This document shows positions 36,482 to 45,000 of a stretch of DNA of 53,433 nt, piece by piece; position 1 is the first letter of the stretch, and each line of letters opens with the position of its first letter. This stretch comes from Ferranicluibacter rubi (GTDB taxonomy: Bacteria; Pseudomonadota; Alphaproteobacteria; Rhizobiales; Rhizobiaceae), in NCBI RefSeq assembly GCF_011603255.1, contig NZ_JAANCM010000021.1:1-53433 (forward strand), read 5' to 3'. The notes under the pieces were generated by a model. It did not search any database, was not told the origin of the DNA, and saw only the letters and a list, made by a program, of their open reading frames with translations. The translations under genes were made by a program, and so were the position numbers.

Positions 36482-37194
36482 AGCGCCACCGCCTCATAAG
36501 CCTTTACGACATCCCCCGGTATGCCGTCGGCGATCAGGCGGCCTTCGTGGAACAGAAGCACGCGCTCGAAGCTCTCGATCAGCGACAGGTCGTGACTGAC
36601 GACGATGGCCGCCTCGTCGAGGCTCGCCAGCGTGTCGATCACCCGCTTCCGGTTCTTGAGGTCCAGCTGGTTGGTCGGCTCGTCGAGAATGAGGATGTCG
36701 GGTTCGGTCACCAGCACGCTTGCCATGGCCACCAGCTGCGTCTCCCCGCCCGACAGCGCATGCACCCGCCGCCGCGCCAGATGCTCGATGCCGAACCGCA
36801 TGAGAATGCCCTCGACCCGCGCCGCGACCTCCGCTTTCCCAACGCCCCGGCTCTTCAGCCCAAGCGCGATATCGTCGGCGACGATCGGCAGGATCAGCTG
36901 GTTTTGCGGATTCTGGAAGATGAAGCCGACCGTGCCGAGAACGGCCGGGCCATCCGCGACCGTATCGAGCCCGTTCACCGTCACGTGGCCCTGGCTTGGC
37001 TTGACGAGGCCGTTGATGGCCCGCGCAAAGGTCGTCTTGCCAGACCCGTTAAGCCCGATCACCCCGATCCGCCGCTCGGTGAGCGCGAGGTCGAGCGGAT
37101 GCAGCGCGACGGTCTCGCCATAACGAATGCTGCAATCGGCAAAGCGGATCTCCAATCCCGTCTCCTCGGATGTCGCAGTGGATCGCCGGTTCAT
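36475..37194 (-). CDS. bioM: ECF transporter ATPase BioM
   Basis: The 239-residue ATPase powers biotin uptake. The Walker A motif is GLNGSGKTT, the Q-loop is FIFQNPQNQ, the signature is LSGGETQ, and Walker B is ILILDEPTNQLD followed by an H-loop in VVSHDLSLI. ATG at 37194 gives the normal family length; upstream frame sequence is not family-like. It is the first gene of the bioM-bioN-bioY operon. Confidence 0.94.
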   Translation of the reverse strand: MNRRSTATSEETGLEIRFADCSIRYGETVALHPLDLALTERRIGVIGLNGSGKTTFARAINGLVKPSQGHVTVNGLDTVADGPAVLGTVGFIFQNPQNQLILPIVADDIALGLKSRGVGKAEVAARVEGILMRFGIEHLARRRVHALSGGETQLVAMASVLVTEPDILILDEPTNQLDLKNRKRVIDTLASLDEAAIVVSHDLSLIESFERVLLFHEGRLIADGIPGDVVKAYEAVALC

Positions 37195-37703
37195 AGGCGA
37201 ACGCGGGCAAAAGGCAAAGCGGGTCTGTTGGGCACGACGATGCAAAGACGTCCTCAAACTGACAGGGCAACGGCTTGAACGGTGTCGGGATTTCGGCGAG
37301 GAGAGGTTCGCAGAGCGATGCGTTCGCGTCGATCACCGCAATCTGAATCGGTTCAGCAGGTGGATTGCCGCCCAGCAAACGGGATTGGACGGGCTTTTGG
37401 CAGAGGCTCGAAAGGGCGATGGTGCGGCCGGAGGAGCGAGAAGGCGAAACTCGTCAGGGCGGGCAGGAACAGAGGTAAGCCGAACAGTCAGAGTTCACAC
37501 ACGAGCAGCGCGACAGGCTGCTCGGAAGGACACGTGCTTCAAAACACGTAGGAAGACATGAGAGAGGCGAGCATGAAAGGTGATATATTCTAAAATAAAG
37601 TAAAATATTAATATAATATAGCCCATTTTTTTGCGGAATCTACTGCTGTTTTCAACGACTCATACCCATTTTATCTTTCGTATACAGGTGTATCTAAAAA
37701 CAA
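37195..37703. other. Transition from core to AT-rich accessory DNA
   Basis: These 509 bases hold no gene I can support. The bioM promoter must lie in the first part. GC content falls sharply after about 37580, where A/T-rich DNA with ATATT runs begins. Open frames on both strands before that point lack recognisable family motifs and strong start signals. The junction near 37565 may be an edge of the accessory segment. Confidence 0.5.
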
Positions 37704-37874
37704 CTATATAGAATTTTCTCTGATATTTGCTACTTTAGATTCATTTTGCTTCTTTCTTTGGGAATCTACGATTTGTACTTAGTACATATTATTTTCCAAA
37801 TGACGGAAGCATATAAATACGTAGATATGATTGCCATATTTAGATTTTTCCCATACTTCAATCTTTTCGTACAT
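37704..37874 (-). pseudogene. Possible decayed immunity gene of an RHS toxin
   Basis: An ATG two bases after the toxin-remnant stop opens a frame beginning MYEKIEVWEKSKYGN and continuing IYVFICFRHLENN, but it stops after 31 codons (TAA at 37779-37781). The same frame is then open to 37704 (QIVDSQRKKQ). The position directly after a toxin tail suggests an immunity protein broken by a stop. No family assignment is secure. Confidence 0.35.
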
Positions 37875-37876
37875 TT

Positions 37877-38670
37877 TTACTCCAATGGCTCCCATCGGCC
37901 AGATCGAATTCGCTGTATCGTATTTTGTCTTGTATTTCTAAATTGCGTTACATATTGGCCCTGATTATTCGTAACAACCACCCTATCACCCTTAACGGTT
38001 ACAGTATTTCCTGTTTCTGTGTCTCTGAATGAGCGCCCTTCGCGAATAACTCTACCTTTTCAACCACGGATCTATGCGGATCGTTTTTTGCTTCTTCAGC
38101 CCGTTGCCTTCCATGAACGGTGTATGCGTCAGCGTTTTTCTTTTTACCATTCGGATCATTATCGTCATCATCTGGGTCAGGAGTTGGGCCTTCAGCCGAG
38201 GCATCATCTTTTTTCGAAAAGCCCGAATTATCTTGACCATCCCCATTTCTTGCCATGTTGGAATTACATCCACCAGGACACATATCGTTCGGGGTCCCTG
38301 CAGGTGATGCCCCAAAAGACTACGGCACCGACGGCGACAGCACCGGTACCCATCGTGGCCGCGTGGCTCCGCCACCTAATCCAAGCGCTGCACCTAATCT
38401 AGATAGTGCACCGCCTATAGCTTCAGCCAGTCCACCCCAAAATCCACCAGTGGCTGTACCCGCTATATGCCCATTCAGATCGCTCTTGTTGACCGGATCA
38501 TTGCCTGCATAGGCATAGCGGTTGGTGCCGACACCCTGCAGTGTTGGGTCCATCGTATCCGGTGACATGAACCGAGCGTTGGCCGCCGACCCGAACGACA
38601 CTGACAGCATGCTGCAGATGAGCAGCAGGCTCAGAATGCGGGCCAGAAACCCGCTGGAAAAGCATTTCAA
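37877..38670 (-). pseudogene. RHS repeat core and toxin tip remnant, frameshifted
   Basis: The first frame starts at a TTG with a signal-peptide-like stretch ([18 protein letters not shown]) directly joined to the RHS-associated core signature ([29 protein letters not shown]). The many repeats that normally precede the core are missing. It then needs frame changes near 38350 and 38290 to reach a linker rich in Asp/Asn and a toxin-like segment (YTVHGRQRAEEAKNDPHR), and another near 38050 to reach GNTVTVKGDRVVVTNNQG and FRNTRQNTIQ. The tail resembles HxxQR-containing toxin domains such as DUF4258, from memory. GC is far below the chromosome average. Confidence 0.7.
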
Positions 38671-38692
38671 AGCCCCCGCTTGGTTGAGATCG

Positions 38693-39640
38693 TTATTGCG
38701 CCTGGCCGTCCTGTGGCCGCCACCCCATGGCTTCCGCCTTGGCGAAAGCCTGCATATTTTCCTCGTACCACCGGTCGGCTTTTACCTTCAGGTCAGCCGG
38801 GATGTCTTCCATTCGCAAGTATTTTCCCGCCAACTCCCGCCGCAGCAGGCCGCTATAGGCGCTGCCCTTCTTCACCAGCCCATAGGCGAAGGTAGGATAA
38901 TGCTGCAGAAGGACGTCGGAGATGGCAATCGCGTGTTCGAAGGCGCCGGCGTCGATCTGATGCTCGATCAGAAAGGAGGCGATCAGCGCTGCCGATTGCT
39001 CATGGGAAAGAGGCCGGAGATAGACTCCGTTCGTGACCGCTTTGTCCGACATCGGCAGCTTCTGCCGGTACCAGGCATCGCGGGTGAAACCGCCGCCGCT
39101 AGTGGCCTCCAGATTCCAGATTACGCCGTCGTCGTCGGTGTATTTGACGAAGACATGCAACGGCGCTTCGGCCAGCGTCAGTTTTAGCCCCAGCCGTTGG
39201 CCAACGAAGAGCATTAGCATGGGCATGGTAATGCAGTTGCCGCGCCGGGTCGTCAGGTACCGTTGCAGCAGGCGGTTTGCCGGTTTTTCGCCGAGCGGAT
39301 CATCGAGATCGTATTGAAAAGGCCTGTCGTCGTTCCAAGCGCCGCTCTCGTAAAGATACCGCTTCAGAGCCGTGAGCGTTTCGGCGCTCTTTGCATTCTG
39401 TCCGGCCATGGCTTTCACATTATCGGCCATGTTGTCGATCAGGGATGTCGCAGCATGCGCATTGGTGGCGGGATCGACCATCTGGTCGACGGACAGCTTC
39501 ACGTCGAGCAGATCGCGGGTTGGCGCGAACAAGGCCTCTGTTTTGCTTTGAAGCTCACCAAAATCGTTCTCTGGCGGAGCTGCGAAGGCTGCTGCTATCG
39601 GAAGGCTGAGGGCCAGAATGACGACACGATAAATTCTCAT
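38693..39640 (-). CDS. Exported SirB1-like transglutaminase-fold protein
   Basis: A signal peptide ([20 protein letters not shown]) precedes a SirB1 or transglutaminase-like domain. [23 protein letters not shown] has the candidate Cys, [10 protein letters not shown] the His, and WNLEATSGG the acidic or polar partner. A TPR-like helical stretch follows ([21 protein letters not shown]). The protein is probably periplasmic. It lies 22 bases upstream of the RHS remnant on the same strand, so it may have worked with that protein. GC is a little below that of core genes. ATG at 39640 is set by the signal peptide; no clear ribosome site is visible. Confidence 0.75.
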   Translation of the reverse strand: MRIYRVVILALSLPIAAAFAAPPENDFGELQSKTEALFAPTRDLLDVKLSVDQMVDPATNAHAATSLIDNMADNVKAMAGQNAKSAETLTALKRYLYESGAWNDDRPFQYDLDDPLGEKPANRLLQRYLTTRRGNCITMPMLMLFVGQRLGLKLTLAEAPLHVFVKYTDDDGVIWNLEATSGGGFTRDAWYRQKLPMSDKAVTNGVYLRPLSHEQSAALIASFLIEHQIDAGAFEHAIAISDVLLQHYPTFAYGLVKKGSAYSGLLRRELAGKYLRMEDIPADLKVKADRWYEENMQAFAKAEAMGWRPQDGQAQ

Positions 39641-39686
39641 GAGACATACAATCAATAATTGAATTAGAAATACATGATCAAATTAT

Positions 39687-39764
39687 TTATATCAACGAAC
39701 GGCCCAGACCTTTCAGCGGCTTCGTCGTGGACTGAATCAGCTGTGCGGACCAAGAGGTAACCAT
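39687..39764 (-). CDS. Possible 25-residue peptide gene
   Basis: A 25-codon frame, MVTSWSAQLIQSTT and then KPLKGLGRSLI, is preceded by AGAAAGGAGGAAAT, one of the best ribosome binding sites in the window. It ends about 45 bases before the transglutaminase-like gene on the same strand. It could be a leader peptide or the stump of a deleted gene. No homologue is recognised. Confidence 0.4.
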   Translation of the reverse strand: MVTSWSAQLIQSTTKPLKGLGRSLI

Positions 39765-39794
39765 ATTTCCTCCTTTCTAGCCAATCATGAAGCC

Positions 39795-39818
39795 GTCCCC
39801 GTCCCCGTCCCCGTCCCT
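39795..39818. repeat. Hexanucleotide tandem repeat
   Basis: GTCCCC occurs three times in succession, followed by one variant, GTCCCT. It lies about 75 bases upstream of the YcaQ-family start. Changes in copy number would not shift a reading frame because the unit is six bases. Confidence 0.8.
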
Positions 39819-39891
39819 GTCTTGTTGCGGAAGGATTGAATTTTGCGAAGCGGCAGTTGATTCTATTCTAGAACAAAGCATGATCAAAAAC

Positions 39892-41082
39892 ATGACGATT
39901 CTCGTATCCAACCGCGATGCCCGCCGCATCTTCCTCAACCGCCAAGGGCTGGCATCGCCGCCCAACCGGGCGCTGACGAAGGCCGGCCTGCTCGACCTCG
40001 TCACGAAGATCGGCTTCGTGCAGGTGGACAGCATCTCCACGGTGGAGCGCGCCCACCATATGATTCTCCACGCCCGCAGCCAGACCTATAAGCCGGAGCA
40101 TCTGACAGCCCTTCTGGAGAAGGACGGCGCGCTGTTCGAGCACTGGACGCATGACGCCTCGATCATCCCCAGCGCCTTCTTCGTCTACTGGAAGCACCGA
40201 TTCGCGAGCGAAAGCGAGACGCTGGTGGAGCGCTGGCGGAAATGGCGGGAGGCGGGGTTTGAGGATGTGTTCGACGACACGCTGAAGCAGATCACCGAGA
40301 CCGGCCGCGTGCTCGCGCGCGATTTCAAATACGAGGACCGCACCTCCGGCGGCTGGTGGAACTGGCACCCTTCCAAGACCGCGCTCGAATATCTCTGGCG
40401 CACCGGCAGACTGGCGATTGCCGGCCGCGACAGCTTCCAGAAGATCTACGATCTGACCGAACGCGTGATCCCCGAGACCTATCGATTAGGCGAGGTGGAC
40501 CGCGAGGCCTTCATCGACTGGTGCTGCAGGGCGGCGCTCGAGCGTCTCGGCTTTGCCACCCACGGCGAACTCGCCGCCTTCTTCGCGCTGATCTCGCCGG
40601 AAGACGCGCGGCAATGGGTGCTGTCGCATGCGCACGAGCTGCAATCCGTGGTCATCGAGCCCGCCGACGGCAGCCGTCCGCGCGCCGCCCATGCGCTCGC
40701 CGGCTTCCCCGATACCCTCGGCGACCTCGAAGACCCGCCGGCCCGCCTTCGCGTCCTCAGCCCGTTCGATCCGCTCCTGCGGGATCGCGCCCGCACCGAG
40801 CGCCTGTTCGGTTTTACCTATCGCATCGAGATCTTCGTGCCCGAGCCGAAGCGCCAATATGGCTACTACGTCTTCCCGCTCCTCGAAGGCGACCGTCTCA
40901 TCGGCCGCATCGACATGAAGGCCAACCGCAAGGCGGGCCTCCTGGAGGTCAAGCGCCTCTGGTGGGAGGCCGGCCTCCGCCCATCGGCAGGACGCGCCGC
41001 GCGGCTCGACGCCGAACTTGCCCGCATCGCCCGCTTTGCCGGTGTCGAGCAAGTGGTATGGCTGGAGGGGGCGAGGGGGTAG
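39892..41082 (+). CDS. YcaQ/AlkZ-family winged-helix DNA glycosylase-like protein
   Basis: This family (formerly DUF1006) includes AlkZ and YcaQ, glycosylases that unhook alkylated bases or interstrand crosslinks. After NRQGL at the N-terminus, IGFVQVDSISTVERAHHMIL has the QxD catalytic motif. FEHWTHDASIIP, WNWHPSKTALEYLWRTGRL and LSPFDPLLRDRARTERLFGF are all typical, and the length (396 residues) is normal. The protein probably acts on damaged DNA, but the substrate is not known. ATG at 39892 matches the family N-terminus; the in-frame extension to 39787 would encode a Pro-Ser repeat and lacks support. Confidence 0.88.
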   Translation: MTILVSNRDARRIFLNRQGLASPPNRALTKAGLLDLVTKIGFVQVDSISTVERAHHMILHARSQTYKPEHLTALLEKDGALFEHWTHDASIIPSAFFVYWKHRFASESETLVERWRKWREAGFEDVFDDTLKQITETGRVLARDFKYEDRTSGGWWNWHPSKTALEYLWRTGRLAIAGRDSFQKIYDLTERVIPETYRLGEVDREAFIDWCCRAALERLGFATHGELAAFFALISPEDARQWVLSHAHELQSVVIEPADGSRPRAAHALAGFPDTLGDLEDPPARLRVLSPFDPLLRDRARTERLFGFTYRIEIFVPEPKRQYGYYVFPLLEGDRLIGRIDMKANRKAGLLEVKRLWWEAGLRPSAGRAARLDAELARIARFAGVEQVVWLEGARG

Positions 41083-41158
41083 GGCTGTTTTATTTCAGCG
41101 GCATCTGTTGTACGATGCCGAGGCGAGCGCATGATAAGAGCCACCCAGAGGATCGAAG

Positions 41159-41449
41159 ATGAAGCCGTCCGCCGCCGTTGAGAAACACCGCGAAGCCGTC
41201 CACGCGCTGGTCCGCCGCTTTCACCTGTCCAACCCCCGGATCGTCGGTGCTGCAGGAGAGAACGGCGAGGCGGAAGGCGACGAACTCGAATTCCTCGTCG
41301 ACGATCGCCCCGGCACCACGCTCCTCGATCTCGGCGGACTTCAGGTCGAGTTGGAAGAGCTTTTCGGCACGCAGGTCTATGTGCTGACGCCGGGCGATGT
41401 TCCCGAATATCTGAGAACGAAAGTCCTGAACGAAGCCCGTCCGGTATGA
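41159..41449 (+). CDS. MNT-type minimal nucleotidyltransferase, degenerate
   Basis: This 96-residue protein is the partner of the HEPN gene that it overlaps by four bases. It has the MNT fold layout: NPRIVGAAGENGEAEGDELEFLVDD, then LLDLGGLQVELEELFGTQVYVLTPG. In active MntA proteins the pattern is GSxxRG and DxD (often SDLDLLVD). Here GS reads GA and the DxD reads ELE, so AMP transfer is doubtful. Antitoxin function by binding alone is possible. GC-rich codons match the host. Confidence 0.8.
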   Translation: MKPSAAVEKHREAVHALVRRFHLSNPRIVGAAGENGEAEGDELEFLVDDRPGTTLLDLGGLQVELEELFGTQVYVLTPGDVPEYLRTKVLNEARPV

Positions 41450-41817
41450 GGGCATTCAGTGTCCTCAATCATCTCCTGACGTTGCAGGAGGCGGGTCAAC
41501 AGGCTCTGGAATACTGTGTCGGCATCGACCATGCCGAATTCCTTGCCGACAAGAAAACGCATCAGGCCGTGCTGTTCAACCTGATGATCGTCGGCGAATC
41601 CTCAGCGCGTATTCTCAAGAGCGATCCATCGTTCACCAGCCGCTTTCCCGAGATCCCCTGGCGAAACATGAAGGGCATGCGCAACCGCATTGCTCACGCG
41701 CATGCCACGCTCAATCTGGCCATCATCTGGGCCACGCTCGACCAAAGCATGCCGACGCTGATCGAAGCCCTGCCAGCTCTTCTTAAGGCCGCCAAGAGTG
41801 AAGAAGGCACCGTCTGA
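41446..41817 (+). CDS. HepT-like HEPN (DUF86) protein
   Basis: The 123-residue all-helical protein has the HEPN toxin region as MKGMRNRIAHAHATLN. The ribonuclease motif of the family is RX4HXY; here it is R-NRIA-H-A-H, with the final Tyr replaced by His. That Tyr is the residue modified by MntA in characterised pairs. The Arg and first His remain, so nuclease activity is possible. It overlaps its MNT partner by four bases in the usual antitoxin-first order for this system. Confidence 0.82.
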   Translation: MRAFSVLNHLLTLQEAGQQALEYCVGIDHAEFLADKKTHQAVLFNLMIVGESSARILKSDPSFTSRFPEIPWRNMKGMRNRIAHAHATLNLAIIWATLDQSMPTLIEALPALLKAAKSEEGTV

Positions 41818-41837
41818 CGATCAGCCGAAGCCAAACC

Positions 41838-41945
41838 TCACAAAATCACCGTCTCCGAAATCCCGAATCCTTACAGCCCGACATAATGCCGCTCGTAGGT
41901 AGAGAGGAGCTTGATCGAGGAGATGCCGAGGTCTTTCAGGTCTGG
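41838..41945 (-). pseudogene. Decayed copy of the ribB 3' end
   Basis: Leftward, this reads LKDLGISSIKLLSTYERHYVGL, then a stop, then GFGI and SETVIL with a short deletion. It matches the last 35 or so codons of ribB at 42600-42715, offset by 762 bases, at high nucleotide identity. The duplicate lies on the other side of the HigB/HigA-like cassette. Confidence 0.85.
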
Positions 41946-41957
41946 GCCGCACGCCTG

Positions 41958-42242
41958 TCAGGCCGCGTGCGGCTCGTCGAGCGCGATGCGCAGCTTGAAG
42001 CCGGCAGCCGTCGCGATATTGACGAGGGCGTCGAGTGAGAACTTATCGACCTTGCCGCGCATCAGGTCGTTCAGACGCGGCCGTGTCAGGCCGAGCCGCA
42101 CGGCGGCCTGTTCCTGCGGAATGTCCCAGCTTGTCACCTTCTGCCGGATGCCGATCATCAGGTCGGCGCGGGCCGTCAGATTGGCAGCTTCCGCTGCATT
42201 GTCCGAAAGCGCGTCGAAGACATTGTCGAACGTTTCATCCAT
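41958..42242 (-). CDS. HigA-type XRE antitoxin
   Basis: The 94-residue protein carries a helix-turn-helix: QEQAAVRLGLTRPRLNDLMRGKVDKFSLDALVNIATAAG. It matches the HigA2 type that follows its toxin gene. It would bind the toxin and repress the operon. The start overlaps the toxin stop by eight bases. A hairpin (GCCGCACG, CGTGCGGC) spans the stop codon. Confidence 0.9.
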   Translation of the reverse strand: MDETFDNVFDALSDNAAEAANLTARADLMIGIRQKVTSWDIPQEQAAVRLGLTRPRLNDLMRGKVDKFSLDALVNIATAAGFKLRIALDEPHAA

Positions 42243-42561
42243 GAGATGCCTGCCAGTTTCTGAGACGTGTCGCTGCCAAATCGAGATCGCGCTGCGACGT
42301 TGCCTGTGTCTTCTTCTGGAACGCGTGCAGCACGAGAACACGATCCGCAAGCGTCGCGAGGTAGATGATCCGAAAGGCCCCCGTTTCGTCTCGGATTCGG
42401 ATTTCCCGTACACCGGAACCGATCGCCTTCATCGGTTTCCAGTCCGCAGGGTCGAGGCCGTGTTGCAGCGTTCGAAGCGCAACGCCGGCACGGTAGCGAA
42501 CCGATTCCGGGAAATGCCGCAGCACATCCCGGCTATCTCCAAGAAATGAAACGGGCTTCAC
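42235..42561 (-). CDS. HigB/RelE-type toxin (Gp49-like)
   Basis: This 108-residue protein has the order expected for the HigB/Gp49 toxin family: DVLRHFPESVRYRAGVALRTLQHG, then PMKAIGSGVREIRIRDE, and FRIIYLATLADRVLVLHAFQKKTQ. Such toxins usually cut mRNA on the ribosome. Start is a GTG. Toxin first and antitoxin second is the normal HigBA order. A 20-base palindrome lies just upstream. Confidence 0.9.
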   Translation of the reverse strand: MKPVSFLGDSRDVLRHFPESVRYRAGVALRTLQHGLDPADWKPMKAIGSGVREIRIRDETGAFRIIYLATLADRVLVLHAFQKKTQATSQRDLDLAATRLRNWQASHG

Positions 42562-42568
42562 GCCCTAA

Positions 42569-42588
42569 CTGTATCAAATTCGATACAG
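42569..42588. promoter_or_regulatory. Probable HigA operator
   Basis: CTGTATCAAATTCGATACAG has inverted half-sites CTGTATC and GATACAG spaced by six bases. It lies eight bases before the toxin start. HigA-type antitoxins commonly autoregulate through such sites. Confidence 0.65.
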
Positions 42589-42599
42589 TCCGCAAGACC

Positions 42600-43700
42600 T
42601 CACAAAATCACCGTCTCCGAAATCTCGATCCCGAACCCTTCCAGCCCGACGTAATGCCGCTCCCGGGTCGAGAGAAGCTTGATCGAGGAGATGCCGAGGT
42701 CTTTCAGGATCTGGGCGCCGAGGCCGATTTCGAGCCATTCGCTGTCGCGGGCCTGGGCTTCGCTGTGGCCTTCGCGGTCCTGCATGCCCTTGCGCGCGGT
42801 CTGCGAGGCGCCGACTCCGACGGAGCCTTCGCGGAGATAGACGACGACGCCGCGGCCGTAGTCGGAGATGCGCTGGAGGATGTGGTCGAGCTGGCCCTGC
42901 TTGCCGAAGACATCGGCGCCGACGTTTTCCAGATGCAGCCGCACCGGAATATCGACGCCGTCGCGGATGTCGCCGAAGACGACGGCCAGGTGCTGCATCG
43001 GGTCCCAGGGCAGGGAGAAGGCGTGGCCCTTGGCCATGCCGAACGGCGTCTCGATATCGAAGACGTCGCCGCGGTCGATCAGCGTTTCCTTGCGCTGGCG
43101 ATAGGCGATGAGGTCGGCGACGGAGAGTTGCTTCAGGCCATGCGCTTCCGCAAAGGCCGCGACCTCAGGCCCGCGCATGACCGTGCCGTTGTCGTTGACG
43201 AGTTCGGAAATCACGCCGATCAGCGGCAGGCTGGCAAGCTTACAGAGATCGACGGCCGCTTCCGTATGGCCGGAGCGCATCAGCACGCCGCCTTCGCGCG
43301 ACACCAGCGGAAAGATGTGGCCCGGCCGGACGAAATCGGCGGCACCGGCATTGGGATTGGCAAGATTGCGCACGGTCAGCGTCCGGTCGTCGGCCGAGAT
43401 GCCGGTCGTCGTGCCGTGCTTGAAGTCGACGCTGACGGTGAAGGCGGTGGTGTGGGCGCTGTCGTTGTCGGCCACCATGGCGTTGAGGTTCAGCCGCTTT
43501 GCCTCTTCCTTGGGCATGGGCGCGCAGACGATGCCGGAGGTGTGGCGCACGATGAAGGCCATCTTCTCGGCCGTGCAGTGGACGGCGGCGACGATCAGGT
43601 CGCCCTCGTTCTCCCGGCCGTCATCATCGGTAACGACGACGATTTCGCCGGCCTCGAAGGCCCGGATGGCATCGACGACGCGCTTCTGGTCGAAGGACAT
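42600..43700 (-). CDS. ribB: 3,4-dihydroxy-2-butanone-4-phosphate synthase with degenerate cyclohydrolase tail
   Basis: RibB makes the four-carbon riboflavin precursor from ribulose 5-phosphate. The N-terminal domain (1-205) has VVTDDDGRENEGDL, HTSGIVCAPM, RPGHIFPL and RSGHTEAAVDL. The C-terminal part (about 210-366) aligns with GTP cyclohydrolase II, but the zinc cysteines are absent (the region reads RLHLENVGADVFG). That domain is probably inactive, as known for RibBA-type proteins of rhizobia. ATG at 43700 gives the conserved N-terminus. Its last 110 bases are duplicated at 41838. Confidence 0.93.
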   Translation of the reverse strand: MSFDQKRVVDAIRAFEAGEIVVVTDDDGRENEGDLIVAAVHCTAEKMAFIVRHTSGIVCAPMPKEEAKRLNLNAMVADNDSAHTTAFTVSVDFKHGTTTGISADDRTLTVRNLANPNAGAADFVRPGHIFPLVSREGGVLMRSGHTEAAVDLCKLASLPLIGVISELVNDNGTVMRGPEVAAFAEAHGLKQLSVADLIAYRQRKETLIDRGDVFDIETPFGMAKGHAFSLPWDPMQHLAVVFGDIRDGVDIPVRLHLENVGADVFGKQGQLDHILQRISDYGRGVVVYLREGSVGVGASQTARKGMQDREGHSEAQARDSEWLEIGLGAQILKDLGISSIKLLSTRERHYVGLEGFGIEISETVIL

Positions 43701-43769
43701 GGATGGAATCCTCTCGTTTCGCATGGCCGCTCGGGCCGCAGGGTCTTGTCGGCTGGCCCGACCGTTTGA

Positions 43770-44867
43770 CTAATCGAGACGGCCGGTCTGGCCGCGGTCG
43801 CGCAGGTAGTGGTCGGCGATCGCGCAGGCGACCATGGCTTCGCCGATCGGCACGGCGCGGATGCCGACGCAGGGGTCGTGGCGGCCCTTGGTGCGCACGT
43901 CCACCTCCTGGCCGTCCGCGTCGATGGAGCGGCGCTCGGAAAGGATCGAGGAGGTCGGCTTGATGGCGAAACGCGCGACGACGGGCTCTCCGGTGGCAAT
44001 GCCGCCGAGAATGCCGCCAGCGTGATTGGAGAGAAACACCGGCTTGCCATCCGGGCCGATCCGCATTTCGTCGGCGTTTTCCTCGCCGGTAATGCCGGCA
44101 GCCTCGAAACCGTTGCCGATCTCCACGCCCTTGACCGCATTGATCGACATCAGGTTCGAGGCGATATCCTGGTCGAGCTTGGCGTAGATCGGCGCGCCGA
44201 TGCCGGCCGGCACGCCCTCCGCCACAACCTCGATGATGGCGCCGACGGAGGAGCCGGCCTTGCGGATGCCGTCGAGGTAGTCTTCCCAGACGGGGACGAT
44301 GGCAGGGTCCGGCGCGAAGAACGGATTGTTGCCCACCTCCGACCAGTCCCAGTTCGCCCGGTCGATTTTGTGCTGGCCGATCTGCACCAGCGCGGCCCGC
44401 ACGGTGAGGCCCGGCACCACGCGCCGCGCCAGCCCGCCGGCGGCAACCCTTGCTGCCGTCTCGCGGGCGGAGGAGCGCCCGCCGCCACGATAGTCGCGAA
44501 TGCCGTATTTCAGGTCGTAGGTGTAGTCGGCATGGCCCGGGCGGTAGCGCCGGGCGATCTCGCCATAGTCCTTGGAGCGCTGGTCGGTGTTCTCGATCAG
44601 CATGGAGATCGGCGTGCCCGTGGTGATCAGCGTCTCGCCGTCCGCATCCGGCATCACGCCAGAGAGCACGCGCACCAGATCGTCCTCGCGCCGCTGGGTG
44701 ACGAAGCGCGACTGGCCCGGCTTGCGCTTGTCCATCCAGGCCTGCAGCTCGGCCAAAGTGAAGCGAATGCCCGGAGGGCAGCCATCCACGACACAACCGA
44801 GCGCCGTACCGTGGCTTTCGCCCCATGTGGTGACGCGGAAGAGATGACCGAACGTATTATGCGACAT
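43770..44867 (-). CDS. aroC: Chorismate synthase
   Basis: AroC makes chorismate from EPSP, the last shikimate-pathway step, with reduced FMN. The 365-residue protein has [38 protein letters not shown] and [16 protein letters not shown], covering the conserved signatures. Length is normal. It runs 70 bases upstream of ribB on the same strand. Confidence 0.97.
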   Translation of the reverse strand: MSHNTFGHLFRVTTWGESHGTALGCVVDGCPPGIRFTLAELQAWMDKRKPGQSRFVTQRREDDLVRVLSGVMPDADGETLITTGTPISMLIENTDQRSKDYGEIARRYRPGHADYTYDLKYGIRDYRGGGRSSARETAARVAAGGLARRVVPGLTVRAALVQIGQHKIDRANWDWSEVGNNPFFAPDPAIVPVWEDYLDGIRKAGSSVGAIIEVVAEGVPAGIGAPIYAKLDQDIASNLMSINAVKGVEIGNGFEAAGITGEENADEMRIGPDGKPVFLSNHAGGILGGIATGEPVVARFAIKPTSSILSERRSIDADGQEVDVRTKGRHDPCVGIRAVPIGEAMVACAIADHYLRDRGQTGRLD

Positions 44868-45000
44868 GCTGCGGCAACCATTGTCTGCTGCGGGCGGCCT
44901 CCACTGGCAGCGCCCGTTCTCTGGCGGACACTCTTACTGCATAAGTCGCAAGGCGGAAACGCTTTGCGCAGAAAAACAGGGGATGCCGGCGAGAGATCCG

